A stretch of 64,000 nucleotides of DNA from Favolaschia claudopus (lineage: Eukaryota > Basidiomycota > Agaricomycetes > Agaricales > Mycenaceae). The translations under genes and the position numbers were made by a program. Numbering within the stretch: the first letter of the stretch is position 1; each line of letters starts with the position of its first letter. Location: the NCBI GenBank assembly GCA_037176885.1, contig JAWWNJ010000045.1, forward strand, positions 1,302,001-1,366,000, written 5' to 3'. Shown one piece after another: positions 1 through 9,412 of the stretch. The notes under the pieces were generated by a model that saw nothing but the letters and a program-made list of their open reading frames with translations, had not been told where the DNA came from and made no database searches.

Positions 1-2
1 AA

Positions 3-3000
3 TACGTGGATATGGACAAAGAGTTATCTGAAGACGATATCCGGGAAGCACTGCGACTTTCGAAGAATAGCAAGGCCCCCGGGCTGGATGGTATCCCGTA
101 TGAATTTTTCAAACACTGGGATCTTCTCTACTTGCAGTCTTGCCGTGTCGACCGTAAGCTGCTGAACCTATTAGATGTATTGAGGCTACTGTATGCCGAC
201 ATACGAAGGAATGGGATTATGAACGACACGAAATTCAACTGGGGTTGGTTATGCCCATTTTACAAGAAAGGTGATAAGTCTCTGGTTGCAAACTACAGGC
301 CGATTACTCTACTGAATACAGATTACAAGTTGATGACAAAAGCTTATTCTCTGCGCCTAATGAAGGTCGCCCCCAGTTTGGTCCACCCAGATCAAGCAGG
401 TTTCATGCGGGGCCGTAAAATTGAAGACCAGGTGAAGCTAGCAAAATTCCTCCTGAATTACGCTGAAGCGGCGCAGGAAGATGGTGTGGTCATCGCGCTG
501 GATCAAGAAAAAGCGTATGACAGAATAAATCATGATTACTTACTTCGAGTTCTTGAACACATGCGATTCCCGCCGAGTTTCCGCAAAATTGTGAAAGATC
601 TGTATTCAAAGGCCGAGACAATGGTCTTGATAAATGGCCAATTCAGCGAACCTTACGTAGTAACGCGGGGAGTCAGGCAAGGCGACCCTCTGTCCTGTCT
701 TCTCTTTAATTTGGCGATTGAACCGCTCGCATGCTTAATCCGAGCATCCGATTTGAAAGGAATCAAAATCCCCGGTATCAAGTCAGACCAGGAACTCATC
801 ATCTCGCTCTTTGCGGACGATACGACAATCTTTCTTTCTTGCAAGAATTCTTTGGCCCGGTTGTGGGCCATACTTGATCTCTGGTGTGCCGCTTCCACGG
901 CAAAATTCAATGAAAACAAGACGGTGATTCTACCTTTCGGACAGGTTGACTATCGGGCTCGGGTGGTCAGAACGAGGAAGATCAACACTGATGCTGCGCA
1001 GGAGTGTTTCAGTGAAGGGATTAAAATAATCGACGACGGTGATACCTGCCGAATTCTTGGCGCCTGGATCGGAAATGAGATTGAGTACAAAGTCCCATGG
1101 CCTAGCGTGGTCTCCAAAGTGAGAAACGACTTAGAAAGGTGGAGTATGTCGAACCCAAGTTTGGAAGGGAAAAGACACATTATTAATATGGTCATTGGAG
1201 GAAGAACTCAATATTTGACGCGTGTGCAAGGGATGCCAGAAGATATAGAGCGAGAACTGATTGAACTCCAACATAGCTTCCTGTGGGATGGTAAAAAAGC
1301 CCGCGTGGGGAAGGAGACAATGTCGTTGAATGTCCGTGAAGGCGGAAAGCAAATTCTTGACCTTGCGGCCCGAAACGAAGCGATCGACTTAGTAAATCTA
1401 CAGACATATTTGGTTCATGGGAATAGGCGCGCAACTTGGTGTTACTTCGTAGATTTTATTCTGGCAGATTACCTTGAGAAGAGTTATCTGCACTTCTATC
1501 CAGGACAAGTAAAAAACATTTTCTTGCAAGGAATACACGTCCCAATCTCGAAGAAAACGAAGCTGCCAGACCAGCTAAAACGTATGATTGAGTCTGCCGA
1601 GAAGTACGGATTGAAATTCACGGCACTTTCCTTCAGTACGGACATCCGAAAAGAGATGCCAGTCTGGAAACATCCATCGGCTGTGCCCAATACTTATAAT
1701 TCAGCGTGCCGCACCAAGCATGCGAGGTGCCTCCGTCTGGATCACGAAATAAATTCCGTCGGAGAGCTGTGTGCAATCGCTCGCAGAGTAACCGTTGTGC
1801 CGCGGAGGCCGCATATGGTAAACCCGTCGGGAATCGGGCGAAAAAATTGTGGTTGTCCCGCCTGCCAACACGACCGCGTGGAAATTGGCTGTGAGAATCC
1901 GGGGAAATGTGTGGAAATAGCACAGATTGTGCTGAACTCTATCCATCCCAAATGGAATCCGACGATGGTAAATCATGACATGTGTGATGAACTGAGGCTG
2001 ACTGCGGAAGAACAGGCCGTGAATGAGCTCGCACCGGATGTTGAGCGTCCAGTCTATTTTGACCCAGATTATGAACTCACGGACTTGACCCGGGGTTTCC
2101 GAATCTTCGCTTTTGAGGACTGTTCGGATGAAGTTCCTGCAAGGAGATGGAGACTTGGTACACCGGGCGAGGAAACAATGGTATACCTGCATCCTCGCAT
2201 ATCAAATGCGGGCGAATTTGAGCCCGAGATTGATCTACTAATAAAGTTAGTGTGCGGAGAGACTGTTGAAGAGATTAGATTACTGCTATCATTCGACAAT
2301 CCCGATATTAGGCACACTGCCTGCAATGCCCTCTTGGGTGGAGTGTTGTATTGCGTAGAAAATGTTTCAAAACTTACCCCAATTACATTCTGCTCGAGTT
2401 CGGATTTCTTGCTTCGGGTGTTGGTACGTGAACGGCTGAAATTTGAGAATGACCGTGTGAATCCTAGTTGGCCCTTGATTAAGGCTGCTTTGAGTGCCCT
2501 GTGCGAGAGAATTGGGCGGACCAAGTTTATGCTGACTAAAACAAAAAGAGAGAAGGTTACCCCCACCGTGGATGCCGTTGGAACGGTTATAGACACCGAC
2601 TGTGACATCATGTTCACCCTGCCGGGCGTGGCTCTGTGTGAGGGTTCGCAACGCTCATTTTATAAAGTAATAAAATCAGTTAGACCGAAGGCTGTTAGAA
2701 AGTCAACCTTTGTCAACCTGGACCGAATCCGTTGCTCAGTAGCAGAGCTGTGTGATTACACTCCCTCCGACGAGGATATTTGGAAATCCATCAGATCAAA
2801 GAATTTACTGCGCTTGAACAGAGAATTTTATTGGAAATGTATCCACAATTACTTTCGTGTCGGGGATTTCTGGCACCACCAGGAATCTTTGAGCATGTTG
2901 GGTGATTGCCCTACCTGCAAGGTGACAGAGTCACTAGAACATATTGCGTTGGAGTGTGATGCTCCGGGTCAGAAATTGATATGGAACCTGACAGAGAAGC

Positions 3001-3428
3001 TTTGGTCGCGAAAGTTCGGAACTTGGCCGTGCTTGAACTGGGGCCTGATCCTGGGCTGTAACTGTGTGAAATTTAGAACGGAGAACGGTCAAATTATATC
3101 TCACAAGGGGAGACTGTTTGCTGTCCTTGTCTCGGTAGCATGGAGATTGATCTGGAACCTGCGGGTAAGCCGTGTTATAAGTAATCCGGGGAAATTACCA
3201 TCCGATAATGATATTGAGACTATGTGGTTGAGGGACGTTAATTCTGCGCTCTCCCGTGATCGCATCCTCACCAATAAAGCAAAATTTGGGACACTCGCGT
3301 TGGGTAAAAAGGGTGTTCTGAGAACTTGGTCAGGTTTACTAGAAAACGAAGATTCCCTGCCGGATGATTGGACTACCTTAAGGGGGGTTTTAGTGGGTAT
3401 GCAGCCTGGTCGTACTGGTATTGGTTGA
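3..3428 (+). CDS. LINE ORF2: reverse transcriptase with C-terminal zinc-binding region (5' partial)
   Basis: The frame is open from base 3 and the true start is upstream. Reverse-transcriptase blocks run over roughly residues 20-320: an FYKKGDK-type block, YRPITLLNTDYKL, DQAGFMRGR, ALDQEKAYDRI, GVRQGDPLSCLLF and the catalytic LFADD box (about residue 270). Further on is a cysteine-rich stretch (CGCPAC, about residue 620) and near the C-terminus a reverse-transcriptase-type zinc-binding segment with WKC, CPTC and HIALEC. I see no recognisable RNase H domain. The product would copy the element's RNA at a nicked target site. There is no stop or frameshift in about 1,140 codons, so the visible part could be functional. 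Clade assignment (Tad1-like) is a guess from the fungal setting. Confidence 0.9.
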   Translation, partial: YVDMDKELSEDDIREALRLSKNSKAPGLDGIPYEFFKHWDLLYLQSCRVDRKLLNLLDVLRLLYADIRRNGIMNDTKFNWGWLCPFYKKGDKSLVANYRPITLLNTDYKLMTKAYSLRLMKVAPSLVHPDQAGFMRGRKIEDQVKLAKFLLNYAEAAQEDGVVIALDQEKAYDRINHDYLLRVLEHMRFPPSFRKIVKDLYSKAETMVLINGQFSEPYVVTRGVRQGDPLSCLLFNLAIEPLACLIRASDLKGIKIPGIKSDQELIISLFADDTTIFLSCKNSLARLWAILDLWCAASTAKFNENKTVILPFGQVDYRARVVRTRKINTDAAQECFSEGIKIIDDGDTCRILGAWIGNEIEYKVPWPSVVSKVRNDLERWSMSNPSLEGKRHIINMVIGGRTQYLTRVQGMPEDIERELIELQHSFLWDGKKARVGKETMSLNVREGGKQILDLAARNEAIDLVNLQTYLVHGNRRATWCYFVDFILADYLEKSYLHFYPGQVKNIFLQGIHVPISKKTKLPDQLKRMIESAEKYGLKFTALSFSTDIRKEMPVWKHPSAVPNTYNSACRTKHARCLRLDHEINSVGELCAIARRVTVVPRRPHMVNPSGIGRKNCGCPACQHDRVEIGCENPGKCVEIAQIVLNSIHPKWNPTMVNHDMCDELRLTAEEQAVNELAPDVERPVYFDPDYELTDLTRGFRIFAFEDCSDEVPARRWRLGTPGEETMVYLHPRISNAGEFEPEIDLLIKLVCGETVEEIRLLLSFDNPDIRHTACNALLGGVLYCVENVSKLTPITFCSSSDFLLRVLVRERLKFENDRVNPSWPLIKAALSALCERIGRTKFMLTKTKREKVTPTVDAVGTVIDTDCDIMFTLPGVALCEGSQRSFYKVIKSVRPKAVRKSTFVNLDRIRCSVAELCDYTPSDEDIWKSIRSKNLLRLNREFYWKCIHNYFRVGDFWHHQESLSMLGDCPTCKVTESLEHIALECDAPGQKLIWNLTEKLWSRKFGTWPCLNWGLILGCNCVKFRTENGQIISHKGRLFAVLVSVAWRLIWNLRVSRVISNPGKLPSDNDIETMWLRDVNSALSRDRILTNKAKFGTLALGKKGVLRTWSGLLENEDSLPDDWTTLRGVLVGMQPGRTGIG

Positions 3429-3592
3429 GTTCTCGGCTGGAGCCCCACACTATGGTTTAATTGTGCGTAACGGCATTTCCTCCCGGACAAACTTTCCCCG
3501 GCTCTCACTGGTTCTAAAACTAGTAAACAAAGTGGACGACCTTGGAATGCTTCTGCAGACTAAGAATCGTTAGGTTGATAACCAAACACTCC

Positions 3593-3614
3593 AAAAAAAA
3601 AAAAAAAAAAAAAA
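3593..3614 (+). repeat. Poly(A) tail of the LINE
   Basis: Twenty-two consecutive A residues follow the LINE stop codon by about 165 bp and mark the 3' end of the insertion. The host sequence after it begins with CCGGACTTGC. The matching upstream copy of the target site is outside the window. Confidence 0.9.
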
Positions 3615-4075
3615 CCGGACTTGCATGTAACTCAATGACTATTCGCCAGGCGTGGGTTTGCTACCTTCTGCTGCCTCTCGCTTTTGATAGGATAGTGATA
3701 CGCAGTGTGCGCAGTTACGAATGCCGAAGAGCGTGCGCAGCGTGGTCACGCCGCAGTGTTTCTTGAACAAACCTGATCTTGCTTGATTCACTGGGAAATT
3801 ACTGTTGAATCTCATGTAATACTTAGTTCCTCCATACTCTACAGTATTCTAGCGATGTACAACGAGTCTTCATCGAGCCTTGAGGCTAGCGGCCGGAGAC
3901 GACCTAGAACCCTCGAAATATTTAAGGATTTTGGGCCTTGGCCGCGGCGCGAATGTTCGCGGTTGTGCGGTAATTAGGTTGTCCGGTTCTTAGTCAACGC
4001 GTATGACCGATTTATGCTGATTTATGGCAGAAATTTGTCTGCTGATTTGCGTCTGCCTCTTTGCTTTCGTCCACC
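3615..4075. other. Intergenic, probable fatty acid hydroxylase promoter
   Basis: This lies between the LINE tail and the hydroxylase start. Short open frames are present but none has recognisable content. It presumably holds the hydroxylase promoter and 5' leader; I see no clear TATA box. Confidence 0.4.
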
Positions 4076-5734
4076 ATGTCCAAGCAACGCGTCCGCATCT
4101 ACACCGCAGAGGACGTCGCAGCGCACACGGGCCAGTCAAGTTGCTGGCTCTCGCGCCGCGGGAAGGTATACGACGTCTCCAAGTTTCTTGACGATCATCC
4201 CGGTGGAGACGATATCGTCCTCAAGTATGCGGGCAAGGACGTCGGCGGGATCATGGCCGGCAAGGCGGAGGGCGAGCAGCATGAACACTCTGAGTCCGCG
4301 TACGATATGCTCGAGGAGTATCAAATCGGGAAGCTCGGGACAGAGGAGACCATCGTGAACGAGGGTGAGTTGCCAATAGGGTGTTCCAGATATCTCAATT
4401 TCGTCCCAACTTGGGTCCTACCTCGATAATCCAACCTGCCAAGTCGGAAAGTGAAGTTGGGACGAAGTTGTACCGAGGTTAGGATGCAAGTCGCGCATCG
4501 GACCACGACCTGCATCCCAATTTTCGTTCCAACTTTGTCTCCAACTTCGGATAATGCGTTTTTTGACGGGCATGGCTGGCTTCGATGTTAACTTATGAGA
4601 TTTCGTCTTGTCGGTCGTTCAAAGATGAAACTTTTCGAGTTGGAGACCGAAGTTGGACCCAAAGTTGGACCTCAAAATTGTGATATCTTAAACACCCTAA
4701 TAACTTTCTTTACTATGATTCGTGGCTCATTCTTTAACAGACTGGGAAGCGCCAGATGATTTCCATCCGGAAGAGACAAACTCGGTGGAAGATTACAAGA
4801 AAAACCAGTTCCTCGATCTCAGCAAGCCGCTCTTGCGCCAGGTCTGGGAGGGCAACTTCAGCAAGTCGTATTACCTGCAGCAGATCCACCAGCCCCGTCA
4901 CCTCCACGAGTCCGCGCGGCTCTTTGGCCCCGATTTCCTTGAGGCCTTCACGCGGACCGTCTGGTGGGTCGTGCCCCTCTTCTGGGGCCCCATTACCTCG
5001 TACCTCTTCTGTCGCTCCCTCATCCAATTCTCCGGCGTCGCGCTGCCCCTCTTCTCCGTCCGCCCGGCCCTCCCTTTGCCCCTTCTCTATGCCGCATTCA
5101 CGCCGGACAATCTGGGCAAGGTGAGTACATCTATCTCATCTCTATTTTCAAACTAAAGTAGTCGCTAGGTTCTCGCCTGCTTCGTCACGGGCAACGTTAT
5201 CTGGACCCTTCTCGAGTACACCCTCCACCGCTTCCTCTTCCACATCGACGATATGCTGCCCGACCAACCCGCAGCCCTCTTGCTTCACTTTCTGCTGCAC
5301 GGCGTGCACCACTACCTCCCCATGGACCGCCTCCGCCTCGTCATGCCTCCGGTCCTCTTCGGCGCGCTCCAAGCCCCGTTCACCGCGCTCGCACATAAGA
5401 TCTTCCCTACCGCTGTCGCTAACGGGATCATCTCCGGCGCGTTCGCATTCTGTGAGTGCCTCTTTTCTTCTTTTTGGTAAAGCCATCTCGCTGACTGCCC
5501 GAAGACATTCTCTACGACTGCATGCACTACGCCCTGCATCACACGCAGCTCCCCGCCTACCTGCGCGAGCAAAAGCGCTACCACCTCGCCCACCATTACA
5601 AGAACTTTGAGCTTGGGTTTGGTGTTACCAGTGAGTGTCTTTGCGTGCGATGCAGAATCGATAAACTGATTGGCTCTGAAGGCAAACTCTGGGACTACGT
5701 GTTCAATACGCAGCTCTCTCTGCGGCCGTTGTAG
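4076..5734 (+). CDS. SCS7: Fatty acid 2-hydroxylase (cytochrome b5 + sterol-desaturase fold)
   Basis: The gene hydroxylates C2 of the very-long-chain acyl group of ceramide in the endoplasmic reticulum. Five exons are frame-checked to 376 aa: 4076-4364, 4741-5120, 5169-5451, 5505-5630, 5682-5734. The N-terminus is a cytochrome b5 domain with the haem motif DDHPGGDD and a second histidine in EQHEHS. The C-terminal half carries the di-iron histidine boxes HRFLFH, HFLLHGVHH, HYALHH and HLAHHYKN between hydrophobic segments. The start at 4076 is preceded by CACC and sits directly before the b5 fold. The first intron is 376 bp, far longer than the 48-54 bp of the others, because it hosts a MITE. 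Confidence 0.93.
4379..4697. mobile_element. MITE-like element in hydroxylase intron 1, flanked by TA
   Basis: The two ends are inverted copies. The left starts GGGTGTTCCAGATATCTCAA and the right, read on the minus strand, starts GGGTGTTTAAGATATCACAA. Both continue into a related CCAACTT(T)GGGTCC stretch. The dinucleotide TA flanks each end (4377-4378 and 4698-4699), as expected of Tc1/mariner-type insertions. The interior is rich in CCAACTT/AAGTTGG repeats that can fold back, and there is no coding capacity. It makes up nearly all of the abnormally long intron. Confidence 0.8.
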
Positions 5735-6468
5735 ATAATATGATGAGTGCATGGAGGATTTCAAGTAACTTAGATGCGGAAGGATGATTGAGGATTTATG
5801 ATTCACGGAGAAAAAAATGCGAGCAGCTAGATTCTGTTATTACTTTACAGTCAATTTACACTATATGCGTTCTTTGTTTCAACGAGCCAGGTGTGGTTTC
5901 GGCGTATCATATAATATATCTCTAAGAGTAACTTTTTTCTCCTTGTTTGCGGATGTGATGCTGCCCATCACTGTGATCCCAACTCGCCTTGTTGCGCTCT
6001 TCGCTGTATACACGCCCCTACCACAACTTTCGCAAGCTTGTCTCAGACCATGAGCCATGGCAGCTGTTGAAGATAATATACTTCCTTGTGTCCTATCCAA
6101 CAGTGATTCTCTCGCCGGAACATCGCCCCGGGCGACCCAACTGTATTCTTTGTCTCTTCTCAGATTCGCACCGGAAACCTGGGCCGATATGCGTTCCCAC
6201 CAGGGCGCCAAACTCGGTACCACATCGACTACTAAGTATACGGCGCTGTGTGCAGATTCAGCAGAACTTGTGCGTCCCTACTTCAGAGTCCTTGCTCTTG
6301 TTTAAATGCCCACTGATTGTGATGCAGCGACGCTAGAACACGCCACAACACGCCTGGAATGAACCTTACATACCAACAGCGCTAGCTTGCTGCTCGTATC
6401 CTCATCCATCGTAAAACCCATATCGAATCTGCCTTTTTGCCATCGCTCAACTACTCGTCGATTATTCG
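5735..6468. other. Intergenic between hydroxylase and kinase 1
   Basis: This holds the hydroxylase 3' end and the presumed promoter of the first kinase. Overlapping short open frames occur on both strands but none shows family motifs. I see nothing else here. Confidence 0.4.
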
Positions 6469-8753
6469 ATGTCGATTTATACTGCTCCGCGATCGGTACC
6501 CACTGGCACCAGTATGTCTTACCTGGCCCACAACCCGAAATGGTCCTTAGAATCAGAATTCGAACCAGACGATGAGTGGATAGTGAATCAGGGATTGGAG
6601 TTTGAGCCTAGCTTCCATGCCTTGATCGTGGAGGCGACACAGCGCTTGGAAAACAATATTCAAGAATTGCTACCAATGCTAGTGCCAGAAAGAGATTCTC
6701 CTGAATGGGTGGCGGAAAAACAGAGGATGGTTAACGATTACCATGCTGAAATAGAGAATATCAAGATGGCGCAAGCGATGTCGGCGGATTCTAGCTCGCT
6801 CACACCGTACTACTCTACTTCGGCAATGTCTGCGTCGACGTATTTACCCCCTTTTTCGGCTTCTACGAGCGGTCGTCCGGAATCATTTAGGCATCCACCA
6901 GCCGTCCCAGCCTCAGAATGGAATACCCTCGGTCCTGGAACGTTACCCACCCAGCCACAGCCTCTATATCCAAGCTTCCTCCACCAGCAGACTTCCCAAA
7001 CATGGAAGCAAGCAACTGCATCCCCCATCCCGACCGCCTCCCACCCATCCTCTCTCAACACCAAGAACCCCCAGAGTAATCCAAAGACTGTATCGACTCA
7101 TTCTGGAGGCAGAGGTGTCGACCCTTGGACAGGAGAGGTGTTCTCCGAAGAGCCAGAGGATGACTTTAACAAGTTCGGTCCCACGCGTCCGCTGCGATTG
7201 GATGCTCCAGTTACTAAGAAGGAATCAGGCAAGTTATTCCTTTGAACCTTAGTCAGCAAGGCCTGAGCTCTGCGTTTTCAGGCCCTCCACGAGCTCTACA
7301 ACCTCGCCCTCACCCTGGAACCAAAGAGTCTCACGGGTCACTCGTACCGCCCGTGGAAAGACTTGTTACTCAGAGACTTGCTTCGACGATCGACAGTCTA
7401 CTTGCCAGCTGGAAACTTCGGCAGGATCTCCTCCTCATGCCGCCCGACCAAATCCTTCAAGCCAAGGATCAAATAAAGCAGGCTGAAGCTGAGATCGTCG
7501 CGGCTTTCACAAATTTTCTTGACTGCGACTCCGAGGGCGTCAGTTCTGCGGCAAATGGACTTGAAAGAAATCATTCCCAGACTTTCATTGACATCATTCA
7601 CGAGGTTCTTGTTCCATCCATGCCAGACTACAGTGCTTATATCAGGTATGCAGGTACTGAATTGGGGAACGCTTCCGGATGCAGCGCTACGTCGAAAGGC
7701 TCGACGATTGTTGCAAAAAGTGACTAAAGCTCGAGAGCAATTACCTTCGTCTCTTTTCATCGAAGGCGTCAGCGATCACGATCAAGATCCATCATTTCAC
7801 GGAGGGTTTGGGGACGTTTTTCAAGCCTTGTACCAGGACCGGGTGGTTGCATTAAAGCGCATAAGGATATTCACGGCTGATCATGCCACCAGTGAGCGAC
7901 ACCGTTTGGTCAGTCACCCACTTTTCGTGGTCCAGTGCCACTCAAGTCTTCTTATTATATAGGCATTGTATAAGGAGGCGTTGATCTGGCAGGGTCTCCA
8001 CCATGAGTTCATACTTCCTTTGCTGGGCATCGATTGCTCAACGTTTGCGCCGGCGTTTACCATGGTGTCACCATGGATGAAAAACGGGACTGTGCTTAAG
8101 TATCTCAAAGAACGCGGGCCGCGGGATCTGGATAGATTGGTTTGTTCAACGGCTTGCTCATGAATTCTCTTGCTGACTACGCCATAGCTGCTTGAAATCG
8201 CGCAAGGGCTTGCGTATCTTCATTCTGTCGATGTCATCCATGGCGATCTGCGTGGGACGAATATATTGATTTCCGACGAAGAGCATGCCTGTCTTTCAGA
8301 CTTTGGTCTCGCCACGATAATTCCGGACTCTTTAGCGACTAATACATCCAGTTCGAATCATGCAGGGAGTGTACGATGGTTTGCTCCTGAACTTTTCGAA
8401 CCGGAGCGCTTCGGGTGTCAACGAACAGTGCGGACAACTGCGACTGATGTATACGCGTATGCTGTAGTTTGTGTTGAGGTGGGTGTCTATGTTTTCTCCT
8501 GCGGTAGAGCATCTCAGTGAAGAGCATTCAATAGCTGTATACGGGTACCCCGCCGTTCTCCCAGCTCAGCGATGGTGCTGTCTTATTCCAGATTATGCAA
8601 GGCATGCGGCCACAGCGCCCTCAGTCTATGTCGACGGCATTGTTTGAGCTTGTGACGTCCGCGTGGGCTGCGGACTTTCGCACTCGACCTACCAGTCGTG
8701 AGCTTGTCACCTCCCTGCGAGGCCTTGCCGCGGTTTCGTCGCTTTCGACCTAG
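6469..8753 (+). CDS. TKL-type protein kinase 1 of a tandem pair
   Basis: Six exons are frame-checked to 674 aa: 6469-7228, 7282-7604, 7654-7908, 7963-8139, 8188-8478, 8535-8753. The first intron uses a GC donor (GCAAGT). Residues 1-250 are low-complexity, rich in S/T/P. Around residues 290-350 is a helical region shared with the next gene. The kinase domain begins near residue 410 with glycine loop GGFGDVF and lysine in VVALKRI. It has catalytic loop HGDLRGTN, with G in place of R of the usual HRD, and DFGLA, then a WFAPEL activation-segment end. These point to a Ser/Thr kinase of the tyrosine-kinase-like group, as is common in mushrooms. Substrate unknown. The HGD loop is frequent in fungal TKL kinases and does not by itself imply loss of activity. 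Confidence 0.85.
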
Positions 8754-9412
8754 ACTCTTGGTGCCATCTCTCGTAGCATTTCTTATTGCTTTCCCACTTT
8801 CGTGTTTCTTTGCTATCGTTCGTATCATCATCGACTTTAGATCAAATCTATTCGTTTTTTGGGACTGTCAAGGGCTTTATGATCTGCATGTACCTCAACT
8901 CGCGCATTCAATGCAAAGCTTCTTTACAAGGTGCAGGAGGATGGAGCTCCAAAGTTCCAGAGGACTGAGAAACGACCAACAGTGAACATTGAAAGAACGG
9001 GAGCAGCTGGAATTTACATTCAGAGTGATATCTTCATCGAATGAAAATCCTGTTGAACCACCGTCGCTGAAACTGGGAAGACAACTCTGGAAAGGATCGA
9101 TACGCGTAGCAGCAGCAGAAATTCGGCAGAAATTATGGAGAACCCAAAGCAGAATTTATAATAAATAAATGATCTTTGGACGATCCTAGCCTGAAAACAA
9201 GGTAAGTTCATGGAAGCAATACGACGGATGGATGGTGCAGTGGACTAGGAACTCACATGTAAACGATACATAAGCGCCGATAGACACCTGAGGCCTGAGG
9301 CCTGAAAGTTCTAAGGTACACTGGCAGTATGGGATGGCAAGTCAGACCAAGCGGTTACGTAATCGCGAGGACAATCTTACTACTAAGTTTTGACTAAAGT
9401 TTTGTTCCTCTT
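8754..9412. other. Intergenic between the two kinase genes
   Basis: No supported gene. It is A/T-richer than the flanking exons and presumably contains the terminator of kinase 1 and promoter of kinase 2. A short direct repeat of CCTGAGG lies near 9290-9304. Confidence 0.4.

Larger units (their letters stand above)
1..3614 (+). mobile_element. Non-LTR (LINE) retrotransposon, 3' part
   Basis: The left edge of the window cuts through a LINE. What is visible is an uninterrupted reverse-transcriptase frame, about 160 bp of 3' untranslated sequence and a terminal run of 22 A. The endonuclease part, the 5' end and the upstream target-site copy lie outside the window. The long open frame and clean poly(A) suggest a fairly recent insertion, but this is inference. 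Confidence 0.9.

Noticed and set aside
3101..3508. 135-codon minus-strand frame over the LINE 3' end
   Set aside because: Complement of the reverse-transcriptase frame, with no own features.
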